Made by a program: the position numbers and the translations under genes
The notes under the pieces: model-generated
Databases searched by the model: none
Told to the model about the DNA's origin: nothing
What the model saw: the letters and a program-made list of their open reading frames with translations, nothing else
Shown: piece by piece, positions 1-9,678 of the stretch
Layout: every line of letters starts with the position of its first letter
Numbering within the stretch: position 1 is the stretch's first letter
Source: Carbonatibacter sp965199245
GTDB lineage: Bacteria; Pseudomonadota; Alphaproteobacteria; Kiloniellales; Kiloniellaceae
Reading direction: 5' to 3'
Assembly: GCA_965199245.1 (NCBI GenBank)
Contig: CBDAQP010000003.1
Span: 1,087,404-1,151,403 of the forward strand
Length of the DNA: 64,000 nt

Positions 1-2523
1 TTGTTTCATGAGCGTTTGACGGTCTTTATCCACCCGTTGCCAGGTTCCAAGCGGGGTCAACAAACGCGCCGCGACCTGTGGATTAAGGCTGTTCAAGGTG
101 AGAACAGCCTCTGCCAGCAAGCGATATCCACGACCAGAACAGTCATGAAAACAAAGCGGATTATTCACTGAAAAGGCCCCAATCAGGGCGCGAACACGGT
201 TGGGATTCGTCCACCCAAACGCCGGATGCTGGCGCAGTGCCTCCACCAGATCAAGGGTGTGCGGATGCTGTGCCGTGGCCTGAATCGAAAACCACTTGTC
301 CATCACCAGCGGATTATCGCCAAAGCGGGCGGCAAAGTCATCCAGCATGGTTTGGCGTTCGGAACAGTCTTCATCCCGCAGGGCCTGCAAAGCCATCATC
401 CGTTCTGTCATGTTATCCGCTGTCGCAAAAAGACGTGCGGCATGGGGCCTGCCCACAGGCAAGAGGCACAGATAATCCAATGCCACCGCCCGCAAGGCGC
501 GCAGACCCGACTGTTCACCACAGGCCGGATCAAAGGCCCCGCGCACAGCGCAGGCATGAAAGAGTCGATCCCAGTCAGACTCCAATGCCTGCGCCAGAGC
601 CGTCCTGACCGCCCTGTGAGCAGCACAGAGACGCGTATAGTCAGCAACCACCATCTGATCGGCGAGCGACTCCACCGTTGGCAAGCTTAACAGCAAAGCC
701 CGAAAGGCCGGATCGCCACTGTGCAGAGGAGCCTTGAACGCCGTCAGAAAATCACTGGAAAGCACACCTTCATCACTCCCGGAGTCAAGTTGAGCCAGCA
801 CAAGACGGCGCAGACAGTCTTGCGTTGCCTCCCAACGATTAAAGGGGTCGCTGTCATGTTGCATCAGGAAAAGACGTTCTGCCGCACTGTGGCTTGTGTC
901 CAGCTTAACCGGAACAGAAAAACCCCTGTTAAGCGACGGCACGAGTCCCGCATCAAGATCCTCAAAGCGGAAAGTCTTCTGCACTTTATCGAGCAGGAGA
1001 ACCTCCTCCCGCACCGTTCGTGCGCGCGCATCCAATAGCGCACAGCGCACAGGCATTTGGAGAGGGGACTTTTCATCTTGCCCGGGCGTTGCGGGTGTCT
1101 GCTGGCACAGGGTCAGTTCAAGGCATCTCTGCGCGGGGTGATAGACCCAATCTGCCGTGAGCACGGGTGTCCCCGCCTGTGCATACCACCGCTTAAAAAG
1201 TGACAGATCAACGCCATTGGCCTGTGCCATCGCCGCGATCCAGTCATCACAGGTGACGGCCTGCCCGTCATGACGGTCAAAGTAACGCGCAACGCCCTTG
1301 TCAAATCCTGCCTGCCCCAGCAGAGTTTGTAGCATCCGAATGATCTCCGCCCCCTTTTCATAGACGGTTGCAGTATAGAAATTATTGATCTCAATATAGG
1401 ACTCCGGCCGCACCGGATGGGCGAACGGCCCCGCATCCTCGGGAAACTGGCGGGCGCGGAGCATCTTGACATCGCCAATGCGTTGAACAGGCGCGGATCG
1501 CATATCCGCAGAAAATTCCTGATCCCGAAAAACGGTCAAGCCTTCCTTGAGGCTGAGCTGGAACCAATCGCGACAGGTGACACGGTTGCCCGACCAGTTA
1601 TGAAAATACTCATGCGCGACAATGGATTCGATAAAGCCAAAATCACGATCCGTTGCTGTCTGTGCATCGGCAAGGATATATTTTGAATTAAAAATATTCA
1701 AACCCTTGTTTTCCATCGCCCCCATATTGAAATCAGACACCGCCACAATGTTAAAACAATCCAGATCATAATTGAGGCCAAAGCGGTCTTCGTCCCACCG
1801 CATCGCGCGTTTGAGTGCGTCCATGGCATAGGCACAACGGTCTGTGTCTCCCGGTTCGACATAAATGCGCAGGCACACATCACGCCCGGGGGCCGTTGTA
1901 TAAGACGACTCAAGGTAATCCAGCCGCCCCGCCACCAGTGCAAAAAGATAAGCAGGCTTGGGATGGGGATCGTCCCACACGGCCCAATGGGTTCCATCCT
2001 CGTTGTCCCCTGTCTCCACCAGGTTTCCGTTCGAGAGCAAAACCGGGCAGTCCGCCCGCGATGCCTGCACCCGCACCCGCCAGGATGCCATAACATCCGG
2101 GCGATCAGGATAATAGGTGATACGCCGAAATCCTTCGGCCTCACACTGCGTACAGAACAACCCGGAAGAACGATAGAGTCCCTCTAGTCGCGTATTCGCT
2201 GCCGGGTTAATGTCCGTTTCCAGTTCCAAAACCCCCCGCGCAGGCAAATCAGACAGATGCAACTGCGTTGGTGTCAGCCGATAGCGATCTGGCGCAAGGG
2301 GCACACCATCAAGGGATAGATGACGCAAAAGGAGTTCTTCGCCATCCAGTGCCCAATCACCTGTTGATTCGCCGTTTCGTTCAAAATGCAGGCGACTACG
2401 CACACGCGTCGCCATAGGGTCGAGGGAAAAGTCAAGTTCCACCCGCCGCACCCGAAAGGACGGCGGTTGATAGTCGCGCAGAAAAGTTTTCTGTGGAACC
2501 AATTCGGGGGCAACCTGTGACAT
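1..2523 (-). CDS. pepN: Aminopeptidase N (M1 family), C-terminus beyond window edge
   Basis: Zinc metallopeptidase that removes N-terminal residues from peptides in the cytoplasm. The minus-strand frame is open from the ATG at 2523 to base 1, giving 841 codons; the E. coli enzyme has about 870 residues, so only a short tail is missing. The family hallmarks are visible: the exopeptidase motif GAMEN about 30 residues before the zinc motif HEYFH, whose first His is about residue 304, and then the usual NWSGNRVT stretch. The start is supported by homology of the N-terminus, which reads MSQVAPELVPQK. The gene stands alone; the autotransporter on the same strand lies about 320 bp upstream of it. 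Confidence 0.95.
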   Translation of the reverse strand, partial: MSQVAPELVPQKTFLRDYQPPSFRVRRVELDFSLDPMATRVRSRLHFERNGESTGDWALDGEELLLRHLSLDGVPLAPDRYRLTPTQLHLSDLPARGVLELETDINPAANTRLEGLYRSSGLFCTQCEAEGFRRITYYPDRPDVMASWRVRVQASRADCPVLLSNGNLVETGDNEDGTHWAVWDDPHPKPAYLFALVAGRLDYLESSYTTAPGRDVCLRIYVEPGDTDRCAYAMDALKRAMRWDEDRFGLNYDLDCFNIVAVSDFNMGAMENKGLNIFNSKYILADAQTATDRDFGFIESIVAHEYFHNWSGNRVTCRDWFQLSLKEGLTVFRDQEFSADMRSAPVQRIGDVKMLRARQFPEDAGPFAHPVRPESYIEINNFYTATVYEKGAEIIRMLQTLLGQAGFDKGVARYFDRHDGQAVTCDDWIAAMAQANGVDLSLFKRWYAQAGTPVLTADWVYHPAQRCLELTLCQQTPATPGQDEKSPLQMPVRCALLDARARTVREEVLLLDKVQKTFRFEDLDAGLVPSLNRGFSVPVKLDTSHSAAERLFLMQHDSDPFNRWEATQDCLRRLVLAQLDSGSDEGVLSSDFLTAFKAPLHSGDPAFRALLLSLPTVESLADQMVVADYTRLCAAHRAVRTALAQALESDWDRLFHACAVRGAFDPACGEQSGLRALRAVALDYLCLLPVGRPHAARLFATADNMTERMMALQALRDEDCSERQTMLDDFAARFGDNPLVMDKWFSIQATAQHPHTLDLVEALRQHPAFGWTNPNRVRALIGAFSVNNPLCFHDCSGRGYRLLAEAVLTLNSLNPQVAARLLTPLGTWQRVDKDRQTLMKQ

Positions 2524-2844
2524 TATGGAACCTTATCTTGTAAATGAATGCCTCTAAAAACCCCTGGCTTCTGTGAGGAGGATCACAGAAAGTCGCCCAC
2601 AGTCGGGCCAAGCCATCCAGAACCAGCGCACCAGACGACGAGAACCTGAGGTTTTTAAAGATGCTCACGTCAAGACCTCATTATGCCAAAGCACCCGTAG
2701 AAAACAAGAAAACTCCAACCGCAAACTATTCGGCCTTGAACACCCATTAAAGAATTTCGGTCAGCCAGCACCCCGCCGGACAAACAGAACCCCGAAAGGC
2801 TGTTGCCTTTCGGGGCCGCCGCTGGGTCAGGTTCACAGGGTAGG
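2524..2844. other. Intergenic region between pepN and the autotransporter
   Basis: About 320 bp without a supported gene. It holds the autotransporter terminator hairpin at its right side and must contain the pepN promoter and ribosome site. No other structure was recognised. Confidence 0.5.
2790..2815 (-). terminator. Terminator hairpin downstream of the autotransporter
   Basis: A perfect 11-bp stem (CCCCGAAAGGC / GCCTTTCGGGG) with a TGTT loop lies about 30 bp after the autotransporter stop codon. On the minus strand it is followed by a T-rich but interrupted tract. The same hairpin and flanking sequence recur at 22689-22714. Confidence 0.75.
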
Positions 2845-5800
2845 TCAGAACTTGACCCTGGCATTCAGGCGGGCACTGTGGCCCATGTAGCCGGGGCGGG
2901 TACTCAGGTCATAGTCCGCCCCGATTGACCAGCGCGGGGCATTATAGGTCAGACCCACCCCTGCGGTGCCTGACGGCTTTTTGACCTTCGCCCCCTTGAC
3001 CGTAAAGCGGTTGCCACCGCCGGTGAACCGGCCGCGTGCCGTCGTTTGCTCCCCCGCAAAGTCATAGGACAGCCCCACACGCGCCACGGGAACCAGCGTG
3101 CCGTTCCCCCGGGTGATGTCTTTTTGTAGGCGGGTGCCCAGTGTCCCCACAACCGCATCAATCGACCCCACTCTGATCTTCTGGTTCAGGCTCAAGGCCC
3201 CCGTCGTGGTGTAACGCGCCGACCCCACCCGCGTCCACGACAGACCCGCCGTCGGGGTCAGCGTCGTGCTCGCATCAAGCCTCAACGGCACACCACCCCC
3301 CACAAAGGCCGTCAGGCTGGTCGTGTCATAAGCCGACTTGCGCGTCAAGACCGCCACACGCGAGGTCGTCCTGACATCATTGCGCCCGACGCCCACCTGA
3401 CCTTCCACATAATAGTGCGCCGTGCTGTAATCCCCGTAAACCAAAACCTGCCAGCCCCTGACACCAGTTTTATCCTGTGCAACCCCCTCACCCGTAATCC
3501 GGCTGGTGCTATAGGCCAGAGCCGTCCCCACACGACCCCGTTCCCCCACAGGCGCATCCACACCCATCGCAAGGCCCCGTGCAGAGGTTCGATAACCGTC
3601 AATCGTCTGTGTCTTGTCCTTCGCCTGTTTGCCCCGACGGCCAAACGGCTTGAACCAGAGTGACTTGTCCAGTCCATCGCCTCCGGTCGCAAATCCGCTT
3701 TGGGCCAATCCGCTCCGGCGACCCTCCCCGCGCTGCAGGGCAAGATGCTCGGAAATCATACCCGTAACCTGTGTCCCCGTCGAGAGCACCGCCCTCCTCG
3801 CCCCGCCCAGCGCAGTCATCTGCGGCTTGAGCTGGGCCGCAAGACGCCTGCCCTGCGCCTCGTTCCCCGCCCGGGTCGCTTCCTCAATAATCTTCTTCAC
3901 AGGGTCGCCCGTGGGTAACTTCTTCGCAAACGACGACACCGTCAGGATCATGGAGGATTCAGTGTCCGTCGTGCCCAGCTTTGACGACACCTCGCCCAAT
4001 GACTTGAAGCCTTTCGCCGTCACAGTGACAGCCGTGCCGTCATTATTAAACTCATAGTTGTATCTGACAAGGTTATTGCCGTTCAGAGTGAACTTCTCCT
4101 TGTCCAGGGTACTATGCGCACTGAACACCTTCTGCGTTCCGCTGGTAAAGGACAGTGGCAAAATCAATCTGACCCTGTTCGCCTCCGTAAAGTCTCCGTC
4201 AAAGGCATAGTCCCCGACCGTCACAAAGGGCTGCGTTGCATCACTGCGCGTCGTCAGGCCATCCCCCAGCGCAATCGTCGTCCCCGTCTTGAGCCTCAGG
4301 GTTCCCGACAGGTAAACAGGCCGGGTAAAGGTCACTTTGGCCCCCTCGTTCACAGTCAGGCTGTCGAGTTGGGCAGCAGCCGTCCCCAGCTGACCCCCGA
4401 AGGTCACGCCATCCGCATGGACGTTGTCAATGATAATCGTGCCGTTGCCATTCGACGCGCCTGTGATATTGCCGGTCACCGTTTGTCCGGCCGTCCCGCC
4501 AAAGGTCACAGAACTTCCGTCGTCAAGCTCGAACTCTCTGTCCGCTTTGACATGACCCCTGAAGGTTGTCGCATCGCGCGCGGTGATCGTCAGGTTGCCG
4601 GCATAAACATCGCCGCCAAAGGTCGTTTCCCCATCGGCAACCGTGATCCTGTTCAGGGCGCGACCGTCGGCACCGATCGACCCCGTAAAGGACACCTTGC
4701 GACCCGTGGCATGGCGCGAGCGGTTCCTGATCTCCAGATTGCCCTGTCCGTCATCGCCCGCAACAATGTTGCCCGTGATCGTTTGCGCGTCCGCCGCAGT
4801 TGTCCCGCGTCCATTGGTGCCGGTGACCCCGCTGGCATCACCGACAATCAGGGTCGCTCCGTTGCCGATTGTGACATTACCGGCAAGGTAACCGGACTGT
4901 TCAAGCGTCGCTTTGGTGCCGGTGTCCAGGGTCAGACGGGCCAGTCTGGCAGCATCCGTGCCCAGATCACCCTCAAAGGTCACACCGGCTCTGTTGGCAA
5001 TGGTGATCGCCCCCTGATTATTGGCATCCGTCGTGATCGCAGGGGTGATGGTCTGTGCGGTTGACCCACCAAAGGTCACACGGCTGTTTGCAGTGGCACT
5101 GGCCCCGAATTTGAAGGTCGTCGCAGAGATGGCACCGTTAAAGGTCGTCCCGTCCGCAGAATTGACCGTGATCGTTCCGGCATAAACAGCACCCTCAAAA
5201 ACCGTCTGACCATCGTCCAGTGTGATCTGCTTCAATGCGCCGCCACTGGCCCCCACCACGTTGGCAAAGGTCACTGTCCCGCCGCTGTTGTTCACAACAA
5301 TATCACCGCGTCCAGCAGTGCCCCCATTGGTGATCGTCGCTGAAATCTCTTGATCGCCTGACCCGTTCAGCGTGACCCGGGTGTTCTCGCCCAGGGTCAG
5401 ATTGCCATTGAGATAAACATTGCCCGCAAAGGACGCTCTGGACGCATTCGCCGCAGTCGCGTTGCCTCTCAGGGTCAGGTTGGCCAACTTCGCACTATTC
5501 GTGCCCAGGCTCCCCATGAAGCTCACATCGTTGGCAATGGTCATTGTGCCATAGTTACCCCCCGCTGCGCTCGTCAGATCGCCCGCCACCGTTTGGGAGG
5601 TTGTTCCGTTGAACGTGACCTGTGACCCGTTGGCGAATGTCAGGCCGTTCCCGAGGTAAACATTACCCGCAAAGGCCGCCCTGGCATTATTGTTCAGCGT
5701 CACGCGGGAGAGGCCATTATTATGACCACTCGCCCCCAGGCTCCCCGTGAAGGTCACACCATCCGCATGGGTGTTGGCAATGATGATGGTGCCATAATCG

Positions 5801-7542
5801 CCACCCGATGCGCTTGTGATATTACCCGTGATCGTTTGTCCGGCCGCGCCGTTAAAGGTGACAGAACCGCTGGTCGCGCCCAGTTTGATCCCTCCCGCTG
5901 ATCCGTATGTATAGACATTACTCTCGAAAACTGTCGCATCACTTGTGTCGATCGTGATCAACTTGGCACCAACCTCGTTCTGAAAGGTCGTCTGACCATC
6001 GCGCAACGTGATCTGCTTCAGGTGTACACCAATAACATCATGATAACCGAGCATACCTGTAAAGGTGACTTTGTTGTTATTGGCGCGGCCTGCGCCCGCA
6101 TCACCCCGGTTATCAACAATCAGTATTCCCGATCCGAGATGAGTCGGAAAAAAATCATTCTCGATCATTTGACCCGCGTCATTCACCGTCGCAAGACGGC
6201 CCGCACCTCCAATGATCAGGATGGCTGACTCGGCTCTGTGCCTAAGGTCCACTAGGCCTCCTTTCAGGTTTTTCTCAATCGTTGCCTGCGATACCCCGCC
6301 TGTCGCGCCATTGTCATATATACTAATACTACCGTCGACATCCTCTTTAAAAATCGCCTCACCCACGTGTTCGACACGCCCACTAGCAGTGAACCGACCC
6401 ACATAGATATGACTCACGGAGATTTTACCATTAAAGGTCACCTTATGTTGCCGACTACCCGAACGGCCCCCGACAATGCTGAGTTCACCTCCGCGCGAAG
6501 TACCATTAGAACGACCAACAATTTTATTACCAACTGTCATATCACCAGCTGATGCGTTGAATATGACCCGGGCATCAACAGATCTTCCATTCGACCCCGA
6601 AAAGTTGCGATGATATCCATCCTTCAGCGCGATGGTCTCACCGGACACATTCCCCCGAAACTCGACAGTCGCCTGCTCATTCATGTGATTCCCCGCAATC
6701 ACATGAATATGATCAACATGAACGCCCCTGTTGAAAATCGCATGACCGCCCTTCGACGAGTCGCCCACCGTCAACTGCCTGAGGCGTCTGTCGTTCGCCC
6801 CAATCTCTATGTCAAAGGTCGCCTTATGCGGTGCACGGCCATCACGGCCATTCAAAACCTGAATCGTTCCCTCGCCATCTGCGGCGGCGGTGATCTTCGC
6901 CGTGCCAGTGCCCAAAATCCTCTGATCGGCAGAGCCATTAAAAACAAGATAAGCGCGACTATTTCCGGCTGTACCCTGGTCGTTCAGATTGACACCGCCT
7001 TCAATCGTTAAATCACCGCCAAAAGTAGCCTTGCCTTTTGAACCACCACTCACATCCGCTCTACCCATGTCAATGGACAGATCATCGACAACAGCATCTC
7101 CTGCAACGATAACTTCCACTACGCTTCCAGATCTTCCAAAATTCTGAACAGATAGATCAACCGCCTGACTGCCTTGCTTTTGAATTTTTCCGATACGGCC
7201 CGTTAAAGTGCCTGCAGAACTCCCGCCATCGGCCAAAAGAAACCGCCCTGCACTGCCCGCTCCACTGCGCAAAATTCCAATAGAAGCACCAGAGCGAGAG
7301 GAAGGAGTCATCAAAACGCGACCAGCAGACAGTGTGAGGTTATCACCCGCTCTCGCGTTCGCAATATCGTTGCCGGAGTTGCCAGTTCTCTCTGTACCAT
7401 CGGCCCAGGTATCAATATTTCCTGATGAATCATACGTGTAATCCACTGCCTGGGCAAAGGCACCAGAGCCAAGGCTTGCCGCCAGAACAACAGCAGACAC
7501 ACCAGCCAACAAAGACGATCTGGAAGAAAAACGACACATCAC
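2845..7542 (-). CDS. Large autotransporter with repetitive beta-helix-type passenger
   Basis: A 1565-residue type Va secreted or surface protein. Residues 1-31 form a signal peptide (RSS, then a hydrophobic core, ending SGAFAQA). The passenger, about residues 32-1280, is rich in G, T, N and V. It contains about eight imperfect units of 90-100 residues, each built as a strand like TFNGTAGQTITGNI, then a strand like GTIIIAN, then VTFTGSLG. This layout fits a beta-solenoid. The last 280 residues form the autotransporter beta-barrel, ending in the outer-membrane signature LNARVKF with terminal Phe. The function is unknown; adhesion or aggregation would be usual for the class but is inference. A second copy of its extreme 3-prime end lies at 22682-22807. 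Confidence 0.93.
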   Translation of the reverse strand: MMCRFSSRSSLLAGVSAVVLAASLGSGAFAQAVDYTYDSSGNIDTWADGTERTGNSGNDIANARAGDNLTLSAGRVLMTPSSRSGASIGILRSGAGSAGRFLLADGGSSAGTLTGRIGKIQKQGSQAVDLSVQNFGRSGSVVEVIVAGDAVVDDLSIDMGRADVSGGSKGKATFGGDLTIEGGVNLNDQGTAGNSRAYLVFNGSADQRILGTGTAKITAAADGEGTIQVLNGRDGRAPHKATFDIEIGANDRRLRQLTVGDSSKGGHAIFNRGVHVDHIHVIAGNHMNEQATVEFRGNVSGETIALKDGYHRNFSGSNGRSVDARVIFNASAGDMTVGNKIVGRSNGTSRGGELSIVGGRSGSRQHKVTFNGKISVSHIYVGRFTASGRVEHVGEAIFKEDVDGSISIYDNGATGGVSQATIEKNLKGGLVDLRHRAESAILIIGGAGRLATVNDAGQMIENDFFPTHLGSGILIVDNRGDAGAGRANNNKVTFTGMLGYHDVIGVHLKQITLRDGQTTFQNEVGAKLITIDTSDATVFESNVYTYGSAGGIKLGATSGSVTFNGAAGQTITGNITSASGGDYGTIIIANTHADGVTFTGSLGASGHNNGLSRVTLNNNARAAFAGNVYLGNGLTFANGSQVTFNGTTSQTVAGDLTSAAGGNYGTMTIANDVSFMGSLGTNSAKLANLTLRGNATAANASRASFAGNVYLNGNLTLGENTRVTLNGSGDQEISATITNGGTAGRGDIVVNNSGGTVTFANVVGASGGALKQITLDDGQTVFEGAVYAGTITVNSADGTTFNGAISATTFKFGASATANSRVTFGGSTAQTITPAITTDANNQGAITIANRAGVTFEGDLGTDAARLARLTLDTGTKATLEQSGYLAGNVTIGNGATLIVGDASGVTGTNGRGTTAADAQTITGNIVAGDDGQGNLEIRNRSRHATGRKVSFTGSIGADGRALNRITVADGETTFGGDVYAGNLTITARDATTFRGHVKADREFELDDGSSVTFGGTAGQTVTGNITGASNGNGTIIIDNVHADGVTFGGQLGTAAAQLDSLTVNEGAKVTFTRPVYLSGTLRLKTGTTIALGDGLTTRSDATQPFVTVGDYAFDGDFTEANRVRLILPLSFTSGTQKVFSAHSTLDKEKFTLNGNNLVRYNYEFNNDGTAVTVTAKGFKSLGEVSSKLGTTDTESSMILTVSSFAKKLPTGDPVKKIIEEATRAGNEAQGRRLAAQLKPQMTALGGARRAVLSTGTQVTGMISEHLALQRGEGRRSGLAQSGFATGGDGLDKSLWFKPFGRRGKQAKDKTQTIDGYRTSARGLAMGVDAPVGERGRVGTALAYSTSRITGEGVAQDKTGVRGWQVLVYGDYSTAHYYVEGQVGVGRNDVRTTSRVAVLTRKSAYDTTSLTAFVGGGVPLRLDASTTLTPTAGLSWTRVGSARYTTTGALSLNQKIRVGSIDAVVGTLGTRLQKDITRGNGTLVPVARVGLSYDFAGEQTTARGRFTGGGNRFTVKGAKVKKPSGTAGVGLTYNAPRWSIGADYDLSTRPGYMGHSARLNARVKF

Positions 7543-8260
7543 AAGACCTACCCCGTTCTAAAGGTTTATCCAAAAAAACACAGGCCAGCCCGACGCAGAA
7601 TACACCACCACACAAAAAAAGGCCTAGATATCCAATTATGACAAGGTAAAGAGCAAAAACGACAAAAGATGTCAAAGATTAAATAAGAAAAATCCCGTTG
7701 CGGGGTTGATTTTTTTCATATCGAGGGCGATGAGAGAATATCACATTGAACCCAAGCCCCGTGCAAACGGGCCGGTCATTGGCTCACCGGACGGCACATC
7801 GGCACCTCCGGACGCTTTGAGGGGCGGCCTTGACACAATACAGGCCCAAAGGCACGGGCCATCAGAAAAAACCCCGCTTTGTGCATGTCGAGGACTTGTC
7901 AAAACGCTTCCGATTCCTGACACACAGGTTGAGCATCCTTGATGCGAACAGGCCAGTCTCGTCTCAATGCGCGCAGGGGGCAACGGGTCATCCACGGCAG
8001 GGGTCTGATCCTGTCTGTCCCACAAGCGGATTGTGCGTGAATTGTGCGACGAGGCAGCTTCGGGGGCGTTCCCCATAGAACGCTTTGAACAGATTTTATC
8101 GACCGCGCGGCCTGTGATATGGTGATCTGTGAAGACCTTTGAAGAGCAGTGAAGATGCCCTGGCCATGTCTCACTGCGCCAGGGCGGAGCGGGCAGGGTT
8201 TATTGCTCCGCAATCAGTTTCAGTTTCGAGGGCCTCCATACAATCTACAACGCATCAAAA
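7543..8260. other. Sparse intergenic region
   Basis: About 700 bp between the autotransporter start and the small coiled-coil gene. The part next to 7543 is A/T-rich and should carry the autotransporter promoter. Open frames occur on both strands, but none shows a recognisable motif or ribosome site, so no gene is called. Some of it may be decayed coding sequence. Confidence 0.4.
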
Positions 8261-8280
8261 AAGGGGCCTTGCGGCCCCTT
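8261..8280 (-). terminator. Rho-independent terminator of the small coiled-coil gene
   Basis: An 8-bp perfect stem (AAGGGGCC / GGCCCCTT) with a 4-nt loop. On the minus strand a run of T follows directly, as rc of CGCATCAAAAAA. It lies 17 bp after the stop codon at 8298. Confidence 0.85.
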
Positions 8281-8297
8281 TCGTCTGTGACAGCAGA

Positions 8298-8624
8298 TCA
8301 GGTGAAAGAGATCGAGGCGGCAACCCCGAGACCTGTTAAGATCAGCGCAATAATCAGATTGCGATTGTCGCTTTGCAACTTCTTGATGCCTTCGCTGTTC
8401 TCCTTGCGAATGTCGTCCAGCTTCTGATTTGTGGCCTTTAACTCGGTTTCAATTTTCCGCTCTGTTTGTCTTAATTCCTGCCGTGTTTCATTGAGGTCGG
8501 CTTCAAGCCTGTCCTCAATTCCTTCAAAGCGTTTGAGCAAAAGAGGCAGATAGGTATTCAACCCTTGCTGTGATTCTTCGACGCGGGCCATTCTCTCATT
8601 TATGTCAGTCATTGTCTCACTCAT
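8298..8624 (-). CDS. Small coiled-coil protein with C-terminal membrane anchor
   Basis: A 108-residue protein of unknown function. Residues 1-80 are charged and heptad-like (repeats of ERMARVEE, RLEADLNE, KIETELKA), predicting a coiled coil. Residues 88-106 (LIIALILTGLGVAA) form one transmembrane helix near the C-terminus. AGGA lies about 9 bases before the ATG, and a clean terminator follows, so it is probably a real single-gene unit. The shape resembles small tail-anchored coiled-coil proteins found in phage and chromosomal contexts, but no family is assigned. Confidence 0.7.
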   Translation of the reverse strand: MSETMTDINERMARVEESQQGLNTYLPLLLKRFEGIEDRLEADLNETRQELRQTERKIETELKATNQKLDDIRKENSEGIKKLQSDNRNLIIALILTGLGVAASISFT

Positions 8625-8951
8625 GGTTTTCTGTCCTGTTGTGCGGTCTAATCCGGTTTGGTTCTCTTCTCAAGCGTTCGGGTGCTTACCTTCGAGATAA
8701 AGGCGACGGCCCTTTTTCAGATTGCCCTTTTCGAGCATCAGGCCGGACTTGTAGATCACAACGCTCTGCCCTCCGGATTACAGGGCGTGCGCGGGGCGGT
8801 TCAACAGCCCCGAACCAAAAGCGTCCTTCAAACAAATCAAACAATGCACGGTTTTTCTTTCCGGGGTGTCACCGCGACGTTTCACCGCTTGCCGAACCCT
8901 TAGGGTCAAGGCATTATCCCCCCGTTCTCGCGTTATTCACAGGATCATCAT
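8625..8951. other. Intergenic region before the SCO1-like gene
   Basis: About 330 bp that should hold divergent promoters for the coiled-coil gene and the SCO1-like gene. No recognisable coding or structured element was seen. Confidence 0.4.
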
Positions 8952-9569
8952 ATGACCCAAAATCTGTCCCGTGTCCTCTTGGTTGCAGGGGTTTGCGTTG
9001 TCCTCGCCATGGGGACAGGGGCGGGATTTATCCTGTTCGGCGGTGAAAAGCACAACGCGCCGGGTCAAGGAACCGCCCTGATCGGTGGAGCCTTTGAATT
9101 GACCAATCACACGGGCCAACGGGTCACGGATCAGGATTTCAGGGGCAAATACATGCTGGTCTATTTCGGTTTTACCTCCTGCCCCGATATGTGCCCGACC
9201 TCTTTGACGCTGATGTCTGATGCCCTGGACATTCTGGCAGACACAGACCCTGATCTTGTCAAAAGCATCACTCCCGTTTTTATCACACTCGACCCCGAAC
9301 GCGATCAGGTCGCGGAAATGGCGGCCTATATTGCACATTTCTTCCCCGGCATGGTGGGCCTGACCGGATCAGCGGATGATATTCGCACAGCGGCCAGAGC
9401 CTATCGCGTTTTCTATCAAAAAACACCCCCGGAAAATTCGGGGGACTATCTGATTGACCATTCCTCTATCACCTTCCTCATGGGGCCGGATGGCGACTAT
9501 CTCCAACATTTCGCACATGGAACCGATGGGGCGAGAATGGCCGAGAACATCCGCAAAACCTTGCGATAA
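8952..9569 (+). CDS. SCO1/SenC/PrrC-family copper chaperone
   Basis: A 205-residue membrane-anchored thioredoxin-fold protein. Members of this family deliver copper to the CuA site of cytochrome oxidase or act in thiol redox control. Residues 7-29 form an N-terminal membrane anchor with the rest periplasmic. The copper-binding CPDMC motif (Cys77 and Cys81) sits in FGFTSCPDMCPTSL, and the conserved distal His is about residue 170 in YLIDHSS. All three ligands are present. No oxidase subunit gene lies beside it, so its partner is not shown by context. Confidence 0.93.
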   Translation: MTQNLSRVLLVAGVCVVLAMGTGAGFILFGGEKHNAPGQGTALIGGAFELTNHTGQRVTDQDFRGKYMLVYFGFTSCPDMCPTSLTLMSDALDILADTDPDLVKSITPVFITLDPERDQVAEMAAYIAHFFPGMVGLTGSADDIRTAARAYRVFYQKTPPENSGDYLIDHSSITFLMGPDGDYLQHFAHGTDGARMAENIRKTLR

Positions 9570-9678
9570 TCCATGATGACCTTTCAAAATCCCCTCCCTT
9601 TGCCGGCTCGCACAAAGCGACTTCACGCACCAGAGGATCGGGGTTTTTGAGAGGTGCTCATACAGGTTCCGGAATTTT

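Noticed and set aside
4114..5064. 316-codon plus-strand frame inside the autotransporter
   Set aside because: It is antisense to the repetitive passenger; it has no ribosome site or domain, and arises from the codon bias of the real frame.
7706..8213. Several short frames in both directions between the autotransporter and the coiled-coil gene
   Set aside because: No family motif, no ribosome site and mutual overlap; left as intergenic.
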